A DNA stretch of 64,000 nucleotides from Lutjanus erythropterus (lineage: Eukaryota; Chordata; Actinopteri; Lutjaniformes; Lutjanidae), in contig CM034603.1 of NCBI GenBank assembly GCA_020091685.1, forward strand, positions 36,035,260 through 36,099,259, read 5' to 3'. Both the position numbers and the translations under genes were made by a program. Positions 21,501 to 31,814 of the stretch are shown one piece after another. How positions within the stretch are numbered: the stretch's first letter is position 1; each line of letters begins with the position of its first letter. Below the pieces are notes generated by a model. It ran no database searches. It was not told the origin of the DNA and worked only from the letters and a program-made list of their open reading frames with translations.

Positions 21501-23605
21501 CTGAAAGGTCCCAAAGTCCAACCAAAAAGGGTTCTCCCATGGGAACAAGCTAGTTACCATCTTTATTTCTACAAGTGTAAGGGTGCTAACAAGAACCCAA
21601 CCAGGGGGTTGTACCAAAAACTGAGTTATACCAAGAACCCTTTTACATTATGGCACAAAGAACCCTTTACGAACCTTGACAACAGAGTTCTTCAAGGATT
21701 TCAATAATTCTTGAAGAATTCTTTTTTCCACAATGGATTCTTTGGATGAAAAGAACTTACAAAGAACCCTTTTTTGAAATAAGAGTTCATTAGAAGCAAA
21801 TTGTTCTGGGTAGAAACCCCCAGAGAGGGTTTTGGGTGGAAAGATTACTTCATAGAAAGGTTCTCTGCAGAACCTCTTACAGAGGTTTCAAGGTGAAACA
21901 GATGGTTCTAAGCATAACCCTTTGTATTGGGTTCTAGGTAGAACTCTCTGGAAGGGATCTAAGGCGAATCTTAGGAACAGAAAAAGGGTTCTCCTATGGG
22001 AAACAGCTGAATAACCCTTTATGGTTCTAGTTACCACCCTTATTTCTAAGAGTCTAAGGGTGCTAACAAGAGCCCACACAGGGGGTTCTACCAAAGAACC
22101 CTTTATGAACCTTGACAAAAGAGTTCTCCAAGGATTTCAGCAATAATTCTTGAAGAATTCTTTTTTTTTTTTTCCCCAAAAATGGGTTCTTCGGGTGAAA
22201 GGAGCCCTCTCTTCAAAAAAGAGTTCTTCAGAAGCATTTAATTCTGGGTAGAACCTCAGCCCTTCAGGAGGAACACTTTTGGAACCCTTGTTTCTAAGAC
22301 AATTAAATTAACTGTATACAAACCTTTCACAGTTTTAACATTATCATCCTCACTGAATGTGATTGGTCAGATTAATCTGTCCCAGACGAGCACACACTCA
22401 CCTTACATTGTGTCACTGTGGCACTAAAGTGCAACTTCTGTGATTATGAGGAAGTTGGCCAGTTTCTGTATAACTATCTGTGCTAACAAACATTAAAAGG
22501 TGTAGTGAAACTCTGTCTGCTCCCTCCATTAACTATTTATTGCCTCTAGCACCTTTTAGCAGTTTACAATTTAAATGGAGCAAATTGTTTGACAGCAGAA
22601 GAAACTGTTCTGGACGGTGATTTGACACATTCTGGAGAAGTTGGGGGCATTATACTGACCCGAGTGCTTTAGCAGTTCTTCAAAGGAGTCGCTCCACTGC
22701 AAAGCTGCCTCTGGTGAGATACTGAAAAAAAAAAAAAAAATCAGAGATGCGGTCAGCTCTTCCTTAATGATGCAGCAAAAAAATGTTTTGGATTCTCATG
22801 AGACATCCAGCTTGATGCCATGTTTCCAGAGGTGTGCAATGAGTCACGGAGGATGCTGGGAGCCGAGGTTATTAATGAATAATACTTGTCAAAAGCAACA
22901 TTGGCTGTATATGAAATGAATGGATTTTTGCCTCACTTGCTTGGTGTCGTATTTGTCTTTTTATGGGGACTGACGTTTTCATGAGAGCCTGACTTGGTGA
23001 GAAAAAGGCTTAGTCGGCTCTTCCTCTCCTTGTCTTTCTGTCTGCGAGCAGAGGAGAAAATACATCAAGTTCCACAAACTGTGACACTGCTCACCAAATC
23101 AGCAACTTATCAGAGAAATTACGCCTTACAGACAAAAGCGGTTGGCATGACACACCATAAATTACAACATCGTTGTGGTACAAGTCACATATGCACGTGT
23201 TTTGAGGAAATGGAGGAAAACAGCTTTTAAAAATCTACCAGCTTTAAGTGCCCTTGAATCACACTCAGACATCACTTCTCTGTTATAATACTGTTACGCC
23301 GCTCTTGAGTAAAATAAAACTTCTCTACACAGAAACTGTTGCTTAACCTCTTTCCTCGTGATAAAAGTTGCCATACTCCGATTTTCTGACACAAGCTGCA
23401 ACATTTACTAAAGCTCAATATGAAATTACTCATTTCCAAATCAAGTAAACACATGAAAATAACTGAGGTTCACACACACCAACCTGCTGCTGTCGTCCTT
23501 CATCTTTGGTGCCTGCAAGTCTTCTGGACCGAGCATTTTGAAATATGCTTCCTCCTTTGGGGCCATGTAGTTGAATTGAGGAAATAGAAAAAGAAGCGTC
23601 TCCAT
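18338..23605 (-). CDS. rgs18: Regulator of G-protein signalling 18 (5 coding exons, complete)
   Basis: Spliced model: 23605-23484, 23041-22937, 22721-22660, 20826-20660, 18592-18338; 711 bases, 236 residues plus TAA (human RGS18: 235). The N-terminus METLLFLFPQFNYM matches the start of human RGS18 and suits an amphipathic membrane helix. A basic stretch KERKSRLSLF (about residues 46-55) follows, then the RGS domain, about 85-201, with W85, SEEN at 111-114, FWLACEEYK, VNID at 153-156 and DSYPRF at 189-194. The tail has RRRSRS at 215-220 and ends in W236. RGS18 is a GTPase-activating protein for Gi/Gq in platelets, megakaryocytes and myeloid cells. The serines of RLSL and RRRSRS line up with human Ser49 and Ser218, whose phosphorylation recruits 14-3-3. 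All splice sites are GT-AG and all phases agree. The gene shares orientation with the rgs21-like gene downstream, the mammalian arrangement. Confidence 0.95.
19138..19215. repeat. Dispersed repeat fragment in rgs18 intron 4, also at 38275
   Basis: AGCTAGCAATGGCTAGCAG, then a TGCACC/TGCATGG phrase and ACCTTGAATAAA, and AGA(A)TTCTCTGG recur in the same order at 38275-38340. Copies this far apart indicate an interspersed repeat. Confidence 0.65.
19350..19515. repeat. Degenerate (ATT/TTA)n microsatellite
   Basis: Runs of ATTATT, GTTGTTGTT, ATTATTGTTATTATTATTG and, at 19470-19510, TTATTACTATTATTATTA within rgs18 intron 4. It creates a spurious hydrophobic open frame. Confidence 0.85.
20660..20826 (-). 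CDS. rgs18: rgs18 coding exon 4 (RGS core)
   Basis: 167 bases, acceptor CTCAACAG, donor GTGAGG. Encodes GVETFSQFLRTEFSEEN, FWLACEEYKTI and onward to ESDAPKE. The first codon is split and gives Asp97. Confidence 0.96.
20961..22305. repeat. AAGAACCCTTT-type repeat block with internal duplication, rgs18 intron 3
   Basis: Dozens of GGGTTCT/AGAACCC palindromic words. The ends GACAGTCTTACAAATAAAGG and CCCTTGTTTCTAAGACAA are inverted relatives. A unit of about 480 bases is repeated: 21565-21780 and 22040-22210 both run TTATTTCTA, AAGGGTGCTAACAAGA, CAGGGGGTT, CCTTGACAA, GAGTTCTTCAAGGATTTCA-like and TTCTTGAAGAATTCTTTTTT. It looks like a MITE that was tandemly duplicated. Confidence 0.8.
22660..22721 (-). 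CDS. rgs18: rgs18 coding exon 3
   Basis: 62 bases, preceded by a long poly-T tract and TTCAG, donor GTCAGT. Encodes ISPEAALQWSDSFEELLKHS, the first helices of the RGS domain, corresponding to VSPEEAVKW in human RGS18. Confidence 0.93.
22937..23041 (-). CDS. rgs18: rgs18 coding exon 2
   Basis: 105 bases, acceptor GCTCGCAG, donor GTGAGG. Encodes QKDKERKSRLSLFLTKSG and a polar linker ending NTTPS. It matches the KRNRLSLL linker of human RGS18 and brings the total length to the family value. It has no usable ORF of its own and was found only by reading the minus strand between the flanking exons. Confidence 0.88.
23484..23605 (-). CDS. rgs18: rgs18 coding exon 1
   Basis: 122 bases from ATG to donor GTTGGT; residues 1-40 plus two bases. 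Starts METLLFLFPQFNYM and carries EEAYFKML, similar to the EKTFFKL segment of human RGS18. It is the first in-frame ATG after the TATA-like box at 23698-23705. Confidence 0.93.
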
Positions 23606-23697
23606 GCTGTTCTGTCTGTATCTGGCGTGCGACGCGGCAGGCCACAAATAGCTCTCTGAAAATGTTTTAACCCATCACTCGATGAGCCACCTCGTCT

Positions 23698-23748
23698 CTT
23701 ATAAAGCCTGCACGTTTCATTTCCCATACCTTTTGCTCTGCTTCCTGT
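23698..23748 (-). promoter_or_regulatory. rgs18 core promoter: TATA-like box, ETS-IRF composite element, ETS site
   Basis: Read on the minus strand: ACAGGAAG (23748-23741, ETS consensus), GGAAATGAAA (23724-23715, exact match to the GGAANNGAAA ETS-IRF composite element bound by PU.1 with IRF4/8), then TTTATAAG (23705-23698), 93 bases before the ATG. A TSS near 23670 would give a 5' UTR of about 65 bases. A WGATAR match lies at 23935-23940. The combination fits a haematopoietic gene, as RGS18 is in mammals; function here is inferred. Confidence 0.55.
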
Positions 23749-24299
23749 AATGGTGCAACTGCTTACAGCTAAGAGGCAGAAAACCCCTGCTTGGGTTCAA
23801 CATCCTGTCAACTGTTTACTAGAAATTTGAAAAAGAAAGTTGCTCATTCATTGATTTGTTGTTTCTGTGTTTGTTGATTTTGCTTGAGGTAATATCTTGT
23901 GTTTATAAGCTTGTTCTGACCCATCAGACTGAAGTTATCATGACCTAATAACCCAGGTAACATAAGAAAGTCTTGAAGTGAATTTTAATGCTATTTATTC
24001 ACTCTAAGACTCCACCACAACACCAACACCAACAATTTAGTATTTAATCTCAGATAAAATCAGACTTAAGTAAAACTATGTTGTAAATGAGTAAATCCTG
24101 ATGTAAAATTAAGCAGAGGTCTGTTGCACAAATAAAACCTAAATAAAAACTTTAGTAAATCCAAGTTGATTTAAGCCAAATTAAATACAGTATAATCATG
24201 ATTGCTTGCCCAAATTAAAATGAATAAAAAATTAATTTGAGTGCTGATTGGACCTCATAAGTATAAAAGAGGTGGGAAACTATTATGCCAACATTACAT

Positions 24300-24709
24300 T
24301 GTTTGATATGTTGTTTGCTACCTCGCTAAAAGGTTATTAAAATGTTGCATTATTTGCTGGCTAAGTAAAAAATAAGAAAAACAAATACAACTAAAGAAAA
24401 AATGCTATGTTGCTTGCTCACTCACTCACTAATGTTGCATTATTTGCCAGCTAAAAGGTACAAAAAGGTTATATTGTTTGCTAGTTAGCCAATAAGTTAA
24501 GAAAATGTTGCACTGTTTCCTAGCTAACAAAAAAGTTAAACACAAAACAACAACAACAACAAAAAACAAAACATTATGTTGCTTCCTAGCTAGCTAAAAA
24601 GTTTGACAATGTTGCATTATTTGCCAGATAAAAAGTTTTTAAAAGGTTATATTGTTTTCTAGCTGGCCAAACAAGTAACAAAATGTTTCATTATTTGAAA
24701 AAAAAAAGT

Positions 24710-24757
<48 letters not shown>

Positions 24758-25000
24758 GTTATGTTGCTTGCTAGCTAGCCAAAAAGTTAGAAAATGCTGC
24801 ATTTTTTGCCAGCTAGCTAAAAAGTAAAATAATGTTATTTGTTGGCTAGCTAGCAAAAAATAACAAAATGTTACACTGTTTCATAGCTAAACAGTAAAAA
24901 AACAGTACATTGACAACTAGTTTGCCAAAAAGTAAAAACAAAACAACAACAAAACAGCCCAAAATGGTATATTGTTTGCTAGCTAGCTAAAAAGTTAGCC
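24300..25000. repeat. Minisatellite (TTGCTAGCTAGCTAAAAAGTT type) with embedded (AC)n
   Basis: About ten to twelve degenerate units of 50-60 bases carry AATGTTGCATTATTTGC, CTAGCTAGC and AAAAAGTTA. A pure (AC)n run at 24713-24755 interrupts them. No gene. Confidence 0.85.
24713..24755 (+). repeat. (AC)n microsatellite
   Basis: About 21 uninterrupted AC units inside the minisatellite. Confidence 0.97.
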
Positions 25001-28000
25001 CAGTTAGCCTGCTCAGGATTGTTGGGCAGAGAAGCTCTAATTTCTCCTCCTTTGAGAAAAACATCTTGGCTGAATTATAAAATGGAGTGAAAGAAAGAAA
25101 GAAGAGACAAATCATGAAAAGTTCGGTTGAGTCTGTCCCTTAACTTTTGTCAAGCAACTTTATTATTTTGCTCAATGAGTCTCAAAAAGGCAGCTAAATT
25201 TAAATTAAAATTTGAATATAAACCTCCTCAACTGAACGTTTAGAATTAACACTGGATCACATTTTAAATTGGAGTTTCAAGTTTTTATGCAGCAGAATTT
25301 AATTTAATTTAGGTTCAGAGTAAAAACCAAATAGTGGTTTAAAGAGAGGTTTAATGTAACCGTTCTTCATTTTAGCTAGTTTCAATCTTTGGTGCAACAT
25401 AATTTAATGGTAGGCCATATGAAAATTATTCCATGTTGTTGCAACCCAGCCTTTCTTCTGCAATGGAATTACACGGTTGACATTTTTGTGTGAATCATAT
25501 TAAGCTAGTTGATAAATGTCTTCTTTGAGTGTGAAATGCTGGATATTATAAAAGAAATCTTATTCTGTGATTCCACTTGCACCACCAGCAAGGCCAGACA
25601 CTGCAGAGATGGAAAGAATGAAATGTAATGAATAATAAAAATGTGTCTGTGCAGAGTCTGGGCTTAGCTCTTTCCAGAACATCAGAGCCTTAATGGAGAA
25701 AGACAAACTCGCTGTGACACAGTGGAAAGCAACAGGGAATAGGTGCGTTCTGGGGCAGATGGAGACAAATGTGATGTCTCTGTTAGAGAGAGGCTGTCTT
25801 TAAAGATACCAGTAGAGAACGTGTTTCTTTAGTTCTCACAATAAACAAATTGATAAAGTGCTGGAATAAAAAGCAGCAGGTTTATCTCATAATGAACCAG
25901 TCATAGTTTCACTTAATTTTAAGATAATCTTTTCCTTAAAGGTGCAGGGAGTGATTCTGGAGTTGATTGAGTTTCATTCCCAGGCTGCCAAAATGCATTT
26001 TGGGAATAAGACTCAACATTCAGCTATCTCACCGACCTGTGATTGGCCAAAGTCTCTTGTCACGGGCTAAATTAGATTAGATAAGCCTGAAAACGGAGCC
26101 AAGGGGAGGAGCAGAAACCTAGTTTTCACTCAAACCACTTGAATCACAATACGCTCAAAAGTTACTATGGAACTTTGACCAGTGACATGATAAATATACT
26201 GACTTCCTCAGATTTAAAGTCCCCCTCAACTCTAAAAATATGTTTTGCTCAGTGTTGCATCACTTGGATTTTTGACCTTCACTTTGCAGAATAATGTATC
26301 TGCAGAGTGGCTGTTTTTCTCTGTGCTCATTTTGACTCTCAGTTGAAGATGTGTATGATTTTGTAACATCACCTCTGATCTGAACAACGATCCTCGTCCA
26401 GTTTGCAACTTAGACAAGGATGATATGGAAACTTAAAGCCTGCAGTATACACACACCAAAAATTAAGTTCATGATCCTGTAAATCACTATTTGCAATAAA
26501 ACTGACCCTTTGCTAGATCCCGCCTTCAAACAGTACCCGTTCAATCATAGGTAAGCAACCGTAAGCTCTGAGGACAGCGACACTCTGCGTTTCATGAGTC
26601 TGGATGGTGGCGTCCCCTGAAAACATGAAACACAAAGAGCACATGTGTCCTGAATGGATTAAACTCGTCTTCATCTGCTCTAACATAAGCATGCAAATGT
26701 TAGCATGTCTGGCTAACTAACACTAGCTTACTAGCTGCAGTAACTTTACCTCCAGACAAACTTGTTAGATCCCACTGCATCTGCATTTGTTGTGTGGGGG
26801 TTTGAGGAGGAGGATGTGGGCTGATGCAGAATCAAAGTGGGTCAACGATGATGCATCTCCGTCTGACTCACTGTCTTGGGTCTAATCTGGGTTAGCTTAG
26901 TTCTTATCTCCACTGTCTTCTACGATCGCAATCCTGCTGGTCTGGCGGTGACCTGTCTCAATGTTTGCTGCACTAATCGAGTCCCTGCACTTCCCTTTTC
27001 CCTCGTTAATGAGTGTATTTCTGTCATTTATCATGTAGATATACCTGCTGTATTTCACCATCAGGCCAGTGTTTGCTGAGATGTAAGCTAGCTTTAGCCT
27101 CAGTCTGTTAGCACTGACGTTATATCATGTATGCAGCTGCAGATACATTTACACTTTCACAGGGTTCTTGTTTTAAAATGTGTCAGATGGAAACATTAAA
27201 ACATCAGCTGCAGACTTCTCAGCTGACTCAAGTCAAGTTAGCGTTAGCATTAGCTCACATCAGCCAGCTACACTTATGAAATCTACTTGTGAGTCATAAT
27301 TTTAGCAGACACAATCCACCGTTGTCAGCCAGAAGTGAGAATCTGCTTTAAGAAATCAAAGACCTCGTGTTTCAACAGTTACTCCCAATTTCAATGTTAA
27401 AACTGCCACTGTTATCACTGTAAACTGCAGGAATGCAGTGCAAGAATGGAAAGTTTGGCAAGTTTAGCAACAGTAACTAAGGAGGGCGGGGCTTAGTGAA
27501 CATTATCACATGTCTATTATTAACATAATATCAGAATTTCATTTTTTAAATATCATGGTTATCATCAATACTAATATATCACAACACCCATAATAACAGT
27601 AAACATAAACATAACCAAACTGTCAACATCGTTTTTGGGGACTTGATAAATATGACTGGTCAGCATAATTCAGCCCCAAAACACAACATCCGCTGACTCA
27701 AAATTATAAAACTGATTCAAACGCATGCAATATAAGAGGAAGAGTGGTTTGAAGGGGATTTTTAAGATAAACCACAATAATAAAAAGCACAGTAGAGCCA
27801 ACACAAAGTACAATTCAAACAGTTTGCTAATGCAAGCAACAAGAACAACTGACTCTGCAGCAAACACAGTGTGGGCAGTGAACCCAGTGTCAGTTCAGAT
27901 AACAGCAGCTCTTATCCAGTGTGTTACAGTCATGACTGGTTGGTATAAATATGGGGTTTTGTCACCTTCCTCCAGCATGTTGGAGCTCAGCTGTTGTCAT

Positions 28001-30023
28001 ATCACAGAGACGCTCTCACCAAAGGTGCACAGCAACAAGTTAGAAGGCGTAAGGATGTGTCACATGACTTATATGTCGCTAGTCTTCTCTGTGAGAACTG
28101 TTAGTCGACTGGTTGTTGCAGGTTTACGATATTAATTTAACTCTTTCCCCGCCATCAGTCAAAACAAAGAGAGAGAAAATGATTCTCAGGCGACTGAGGA
28201 AGCTCCTAAATGTTTAATCACCACCACGCTGCACCTTCAACCCCGTCCCACTGCCATCATTAAGACACATCACTGCAATTCACTGTTATTTTTATTCATG
28301 ATGGGAAATGAAACAACACAAACAGAGGAGGGAGAGACGGACGGACCCTTGAATGATCTTGCATGTCTATTATAAGTCTGCACTCCTTTCCTGATGCGAC
28401 CAAAGAAAAGAGTTCCCCAAAATCTAAAACACAACATTAAAAACTCACCACGATCTCGCTAATGAACACAATGCATGGTGAAATGTTTATGAGCTAAGCT
28501 AAATCCAATGCTAAAGTTAGCCTCTCTAGACTGCACAAACTGTCCAGCGGTCAAAGTCGCACAGATCCAGCAAGGTTAAAATACTTTCTCCTCGTCATAC
28601 ACTCGTGTAGCTTCAGGCTAAATCGAGGCCTTTCTCTTATCCTCACATTAAAACCACCCATTGATTAAAAGAGACAAATTCTGGACTGCAAATGCTTGTA
28701 TGCAGCTACAGCCCAGTGGACCGATAAACTGAAGCTGCACTATCCTTTCCCTTCAGGTAAACAGCAGACTGCTGAATCATTGAAACCAAATTAAATAGCA
28801 GTCATTTAGCTTTGCTGTATGTATTTGCCTCTTGTCAACATACCAGATGAGAGAATCAACAAAATCAATACGCACACACACAGAGCCAAAAAGGTTCTCC
28901 CGCCAGCTGGGCACAAAAGATTAGGATTATGTTATGTGATCACTTTGAAATAATATTCCCATTTACAGTTTTAATTATGAATCTATTTCAGCAGCAGCAG
29001 GTCTTGTGGTTGGTTCTCTGAGCATTTTTAGCAAAGACTGAAAGAGAAAACAGAGATGAGGTTTTGTCTTGAAGTTATTTAGGTCAGGGTTAAAGAGTTG
29101 GTCTGAGCTGTCACTGACATATTCTCTGCACACAACAGTCACACTTAAATGAAATCACGTGATCTCTGGTTGATGTCGATCAGCGTCATGTGTATGTGAC
29201 CGTCTTCGCTTTGTTCCTGTGTTATTGTTGCATCGCTAAACAGGGCTGTACATCTGCGGTCGCTGATAATATGCAAATATATCTTTATGGGTGTGCTTTG
29301 CATGTTGCTCGGCGAAAAGGGGAAGCGATGGAGTTGAAACTGCAAAGTGCTGACGCGGGTGAAGGGGGAAGGAGGGTTCTTGTTAGTTCCTGTCTGAAAA
29401 CATCTGTTAATGTAGGTCTAGTCTGCCTGGCACTTCTGCACATTTAATCATTTAAAAAAAAACTGTAAAGAAAAAAGGTTGTGGGGGGGATTACAGGCTC
29501 CATGGAACCAGAAAGACACCACAAACAGAGAAAACCACAAAAAAAAAACTACAACAAACATAGAAACAAAGTTAAGGTTTGAAAGTTTTTCAAAAATGTC
29601 CATAATTTCCGATATTCCTGCATTCAAATGCCACACGAAACAATCCGCCTCAGTGGGGTAGCTTTCATCTAGAAATGGGACACTTTATCACACTCAGCGG
29701 TGATGAAGAGAAAGACATTTGGGTGCTCAGCGGAGAGGCCGAGAATCGATAAGGCCTTGATCTTTCCAGAGAGGGTACAGTATGTCAAACCAGGACAGAC
29801 GACTGAAGAACTTCTTTTCTTTCGTTTCATCAGCTGCCATATTAGATATGCTATTTAATGATATAAACTTAGAATTATTATGAGCTTCTATCCAATTTTG
29901 ATCCTCTATTCACTCTTTTTTTCAAAATTGTTATCCTCTCATTCATTCATTAAATAATTTACTTTAAAAAAAGAAAGTATCTGAGAAAATGGAAATTCAC
30001 TGTTCACTAGAATTTGCTATACC
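25001..30023. other. Gene-poor intergenic stretch
   Basis: No coding exon recognised. The segment 27455-27500 (TTAGCAACAGTAACTAAGGA followed by GGGCGGGGCTTAGTGAA) recurs almost exactly at 51218-51256, so it is an interspersed repeat end. The rest looks single-copy or too diverged to classify. Confidence 0.4.
27460..27502. repeat. Interspersed repeat fragment (copy at 51218-51256)
   Basis: AGCAACAGTAACTAAGGAGG and GGCGGGGCTTAGTGAA are present at both places with the same order and spacing, 24 kb apart. Confidence 0.7.
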
Positions 30024-30175
30024 ATTTTCACAGCAGCCATATTGCAGACACAGGTGTTACCAATGATACTAATTAAGATCCTGGTCCATTTAGTACAACC
30101 CAGAACTTTAATTAGTGAGACTGGTAACACCTGTGTTTGCCCGACTGTTTTATGTCAGAATGTCTGCTGTGAAAA
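30024..30175. mobile_element. Hairpin MITE
   Basis: The arms TTTTCACAGCAGCC...CACAGGTGTTACCA and TGGTAACACCTGTG...TGTCTGCTGTGAAAA are reverse complements with few mismatches. The loop has AATTAAGATCCTGGTCCATT. 150 bases, no coding capacity. Confidence 0.8.
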
Positions 30176-30274
30176 AGGTTTGTAATGGACAGAAGTGATC
30201 GAACCGTCTGTGTACATTTAGCTACAAGTTAAAAATGGGCATTATCACTGGTGGATTCAAGGGGGAGGGCAGGG

Positions 30275-30425
30275 GGGAATTTTAAAGTGCCCAACAGGAT
30301 GCCCTTTGAGTGACAAAACCTGATAAAGTGCCCTCTAAGGTGCCTTTTGAGTGGACAAAATGTGATAAGGTTTCCTCTAACGTGCCATTCGAGTGGAAAA
30401 GACAGGAAACAATGTGCCCTTTATG
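30275..30425. repeat. Short tandem repeat, TGCCCTCTAAGGTGCC type
   Basis: About three to four units of 42-45 bases with TGCCCTTTGAGTG, GACAAAA and TGATAAGGT. A related array is at 58078-58225. Confidence 0.7.
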
Positions 30426-30439
30426 GTAGACGGGCGTAC

Positions 30440-31110
30440 ATCACATCTGCTTTTAAATAAGAGTTTGTGTCCTGAGCCATCACAGATGGTCACATAACTG
30501 GAGTCGAGTCACGCCTAAGTCGCACATTTGAGACCTTCAGACTTGCTTGACTCGGTATTCATGTCCTGAGACTCGACTTAGACTTGAGATAGATGACTTG
30601 AAAGGACCAGGCTGCGGCAGAACGGCGGAGGCCGACGCACTCGGCAGCCGTCATGGGGGGAGCTAGTTCGAAAATAATGCAATTTGGATTTGAAGATTAT
30701 GTTGTAAATGAGAAGAGAACAGCGTTATGTAAAGTCTGCAGCTCAGAAATCAGTGACACGACCACCACAACATCCAGCTTCACCTCTCACTACAAAACTC
30801 ACAGAAATGTATGAGAATATGATATAAGACAGATACAAGATTGTGATATAACCACGTAAACAATGCAGACACGTTACTGGCTAACATTTAGGAGTCTTAT
30901 TATTGATTGCAGCAAAATGATCAGCAATATTTATAAGGTGTAGGTGTATTGTGATGATTCCCTCGCTCATCAGAATTCCGTGTGACTTGATTTGTGACCC
31001 GCCTGACCTGTGCAACGACTTGACTCGCTTGATGCTCACCACAGGGACTTGGGACTTGAGACTTACACCTGCGATGTGGACCACACATGAGCTTCTGCAG
31101 CCCTGCCTCT
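30440..31110 (+). mobile_element. hAT-type DNA transposon relic with GACTTG-rich flanks
   Basis: A BED-finger open frame at 30653-30814 is flanked on both sides by sequence rich in GACTTG/ACTTGAGACT words (30480-30610 and 30965-31065). The element is short, with no recognisable hAT catalytic core in the window. Confidence 0.6.
30653..30814 (+). pseudogene. Truncated BED-type zinc-finger fragment of a hAT transposase
   Basis: 53 codons from ATG to TGA. The protein contains QFGFEDYVVNEKR, then CKVCSSEI about residues 26-33, and ends FTSHYKTHRN. The spacing C-x2-C ... H-x4-H is that of a BED zinc finger, the DNA-binding N-terminus of hAT transposases. The frame stops right after the second His, and no dimerisation or DDE core follows, so this is a remnant or a captured N-terminal exon. 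No splice donor was assigned. It could have been exapted, but nothing here shows that. Confidence 0.6.
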
Positions 31111-31639
31111 CAGAAATCAGGTTTACATGGAACTGACTTGTGACAGAAAATTACATTTTGCGGGAAACGTAATGCCGACAAAATTAGGTTTTCTATTTAC
31201 ATAACGAAGAAATGTTGTCTCATATTTTGCGAACATGTTGTAATCCAGGCAAAAATACATTGTCACCATTATAAAAACAGTTTAGAAACATACAACTGTA
31301 ATTTCCATGGAGACAGGTTGGTTGGTGATAAGTTGGCATTAGGATCCAATTTTGGCAACACATATGGAACGCATTAAAATCTGTGTATTGACTCCATATA
31401 CTGTATGTCACCATGTGTGTCTGGCCATGTGAGACACTAATGATGTGAAGCTACAGAAAAAATGGACCATGAGCGAGATTTTTGTCCCGGTTACCATCTG
31501 GGCTAAACATTACTTGGCGTACAGTCAATTCGAGTTAAATCTAAATTGTAAATCAACCTTATTTTTCAATTCTCTACCACTCCCACCCGAGATGTAGTGC
31601 AGTATTGATTTCCTGCCCTACCAGCTTACTCAGACAAGC

Positions 31640-31770
31640 ACCATGGTTGTTGCCTGTGTGGTGCAGAGGAACAACATTTGCCCTCCACCTCGGTAAACCC
31701 AGTTCAATACCCAGTTGTGGTGCTTTCCGGCTTCGGGCTTGCAGTCGTGCAGATGGTGTTGCTGCACTAA
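31640..31770 (+). mobile_element. tRNA-like pol III promoter, probably a SINE head or tRNA pseudogene
   Basis: A-box match TGGTGCAGAGG (31659-31669, fits TRGYNNARNNG) and B-box match GTTCAATAC (31702-31710, fits GWTCRANNC) start 43 bases apart, the spacing of a real tRNA gene. The T-stem does not pair, so it is not an intact tRNA. The downstream body to about 31810 could be the SINE body. Confidence 0.45.
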
Positions 31771-31814
31771 TGATTCCTACTGGGTGGATGGGTTGCTTGT
31801 GCAGTGAATGCAAA

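Noticed and set aside
24300-25000. Regular repeats considered as a CRISPR-like array
   Set aside because: Units are degenerate, lack unique spacers, and the genome is vertebrate. It is a minisatellite.
27725-28135. 136-codon plus-strand ORF
   Set aside because: No recognisable motif, no support from splice structure, ordinary intergenic composition.
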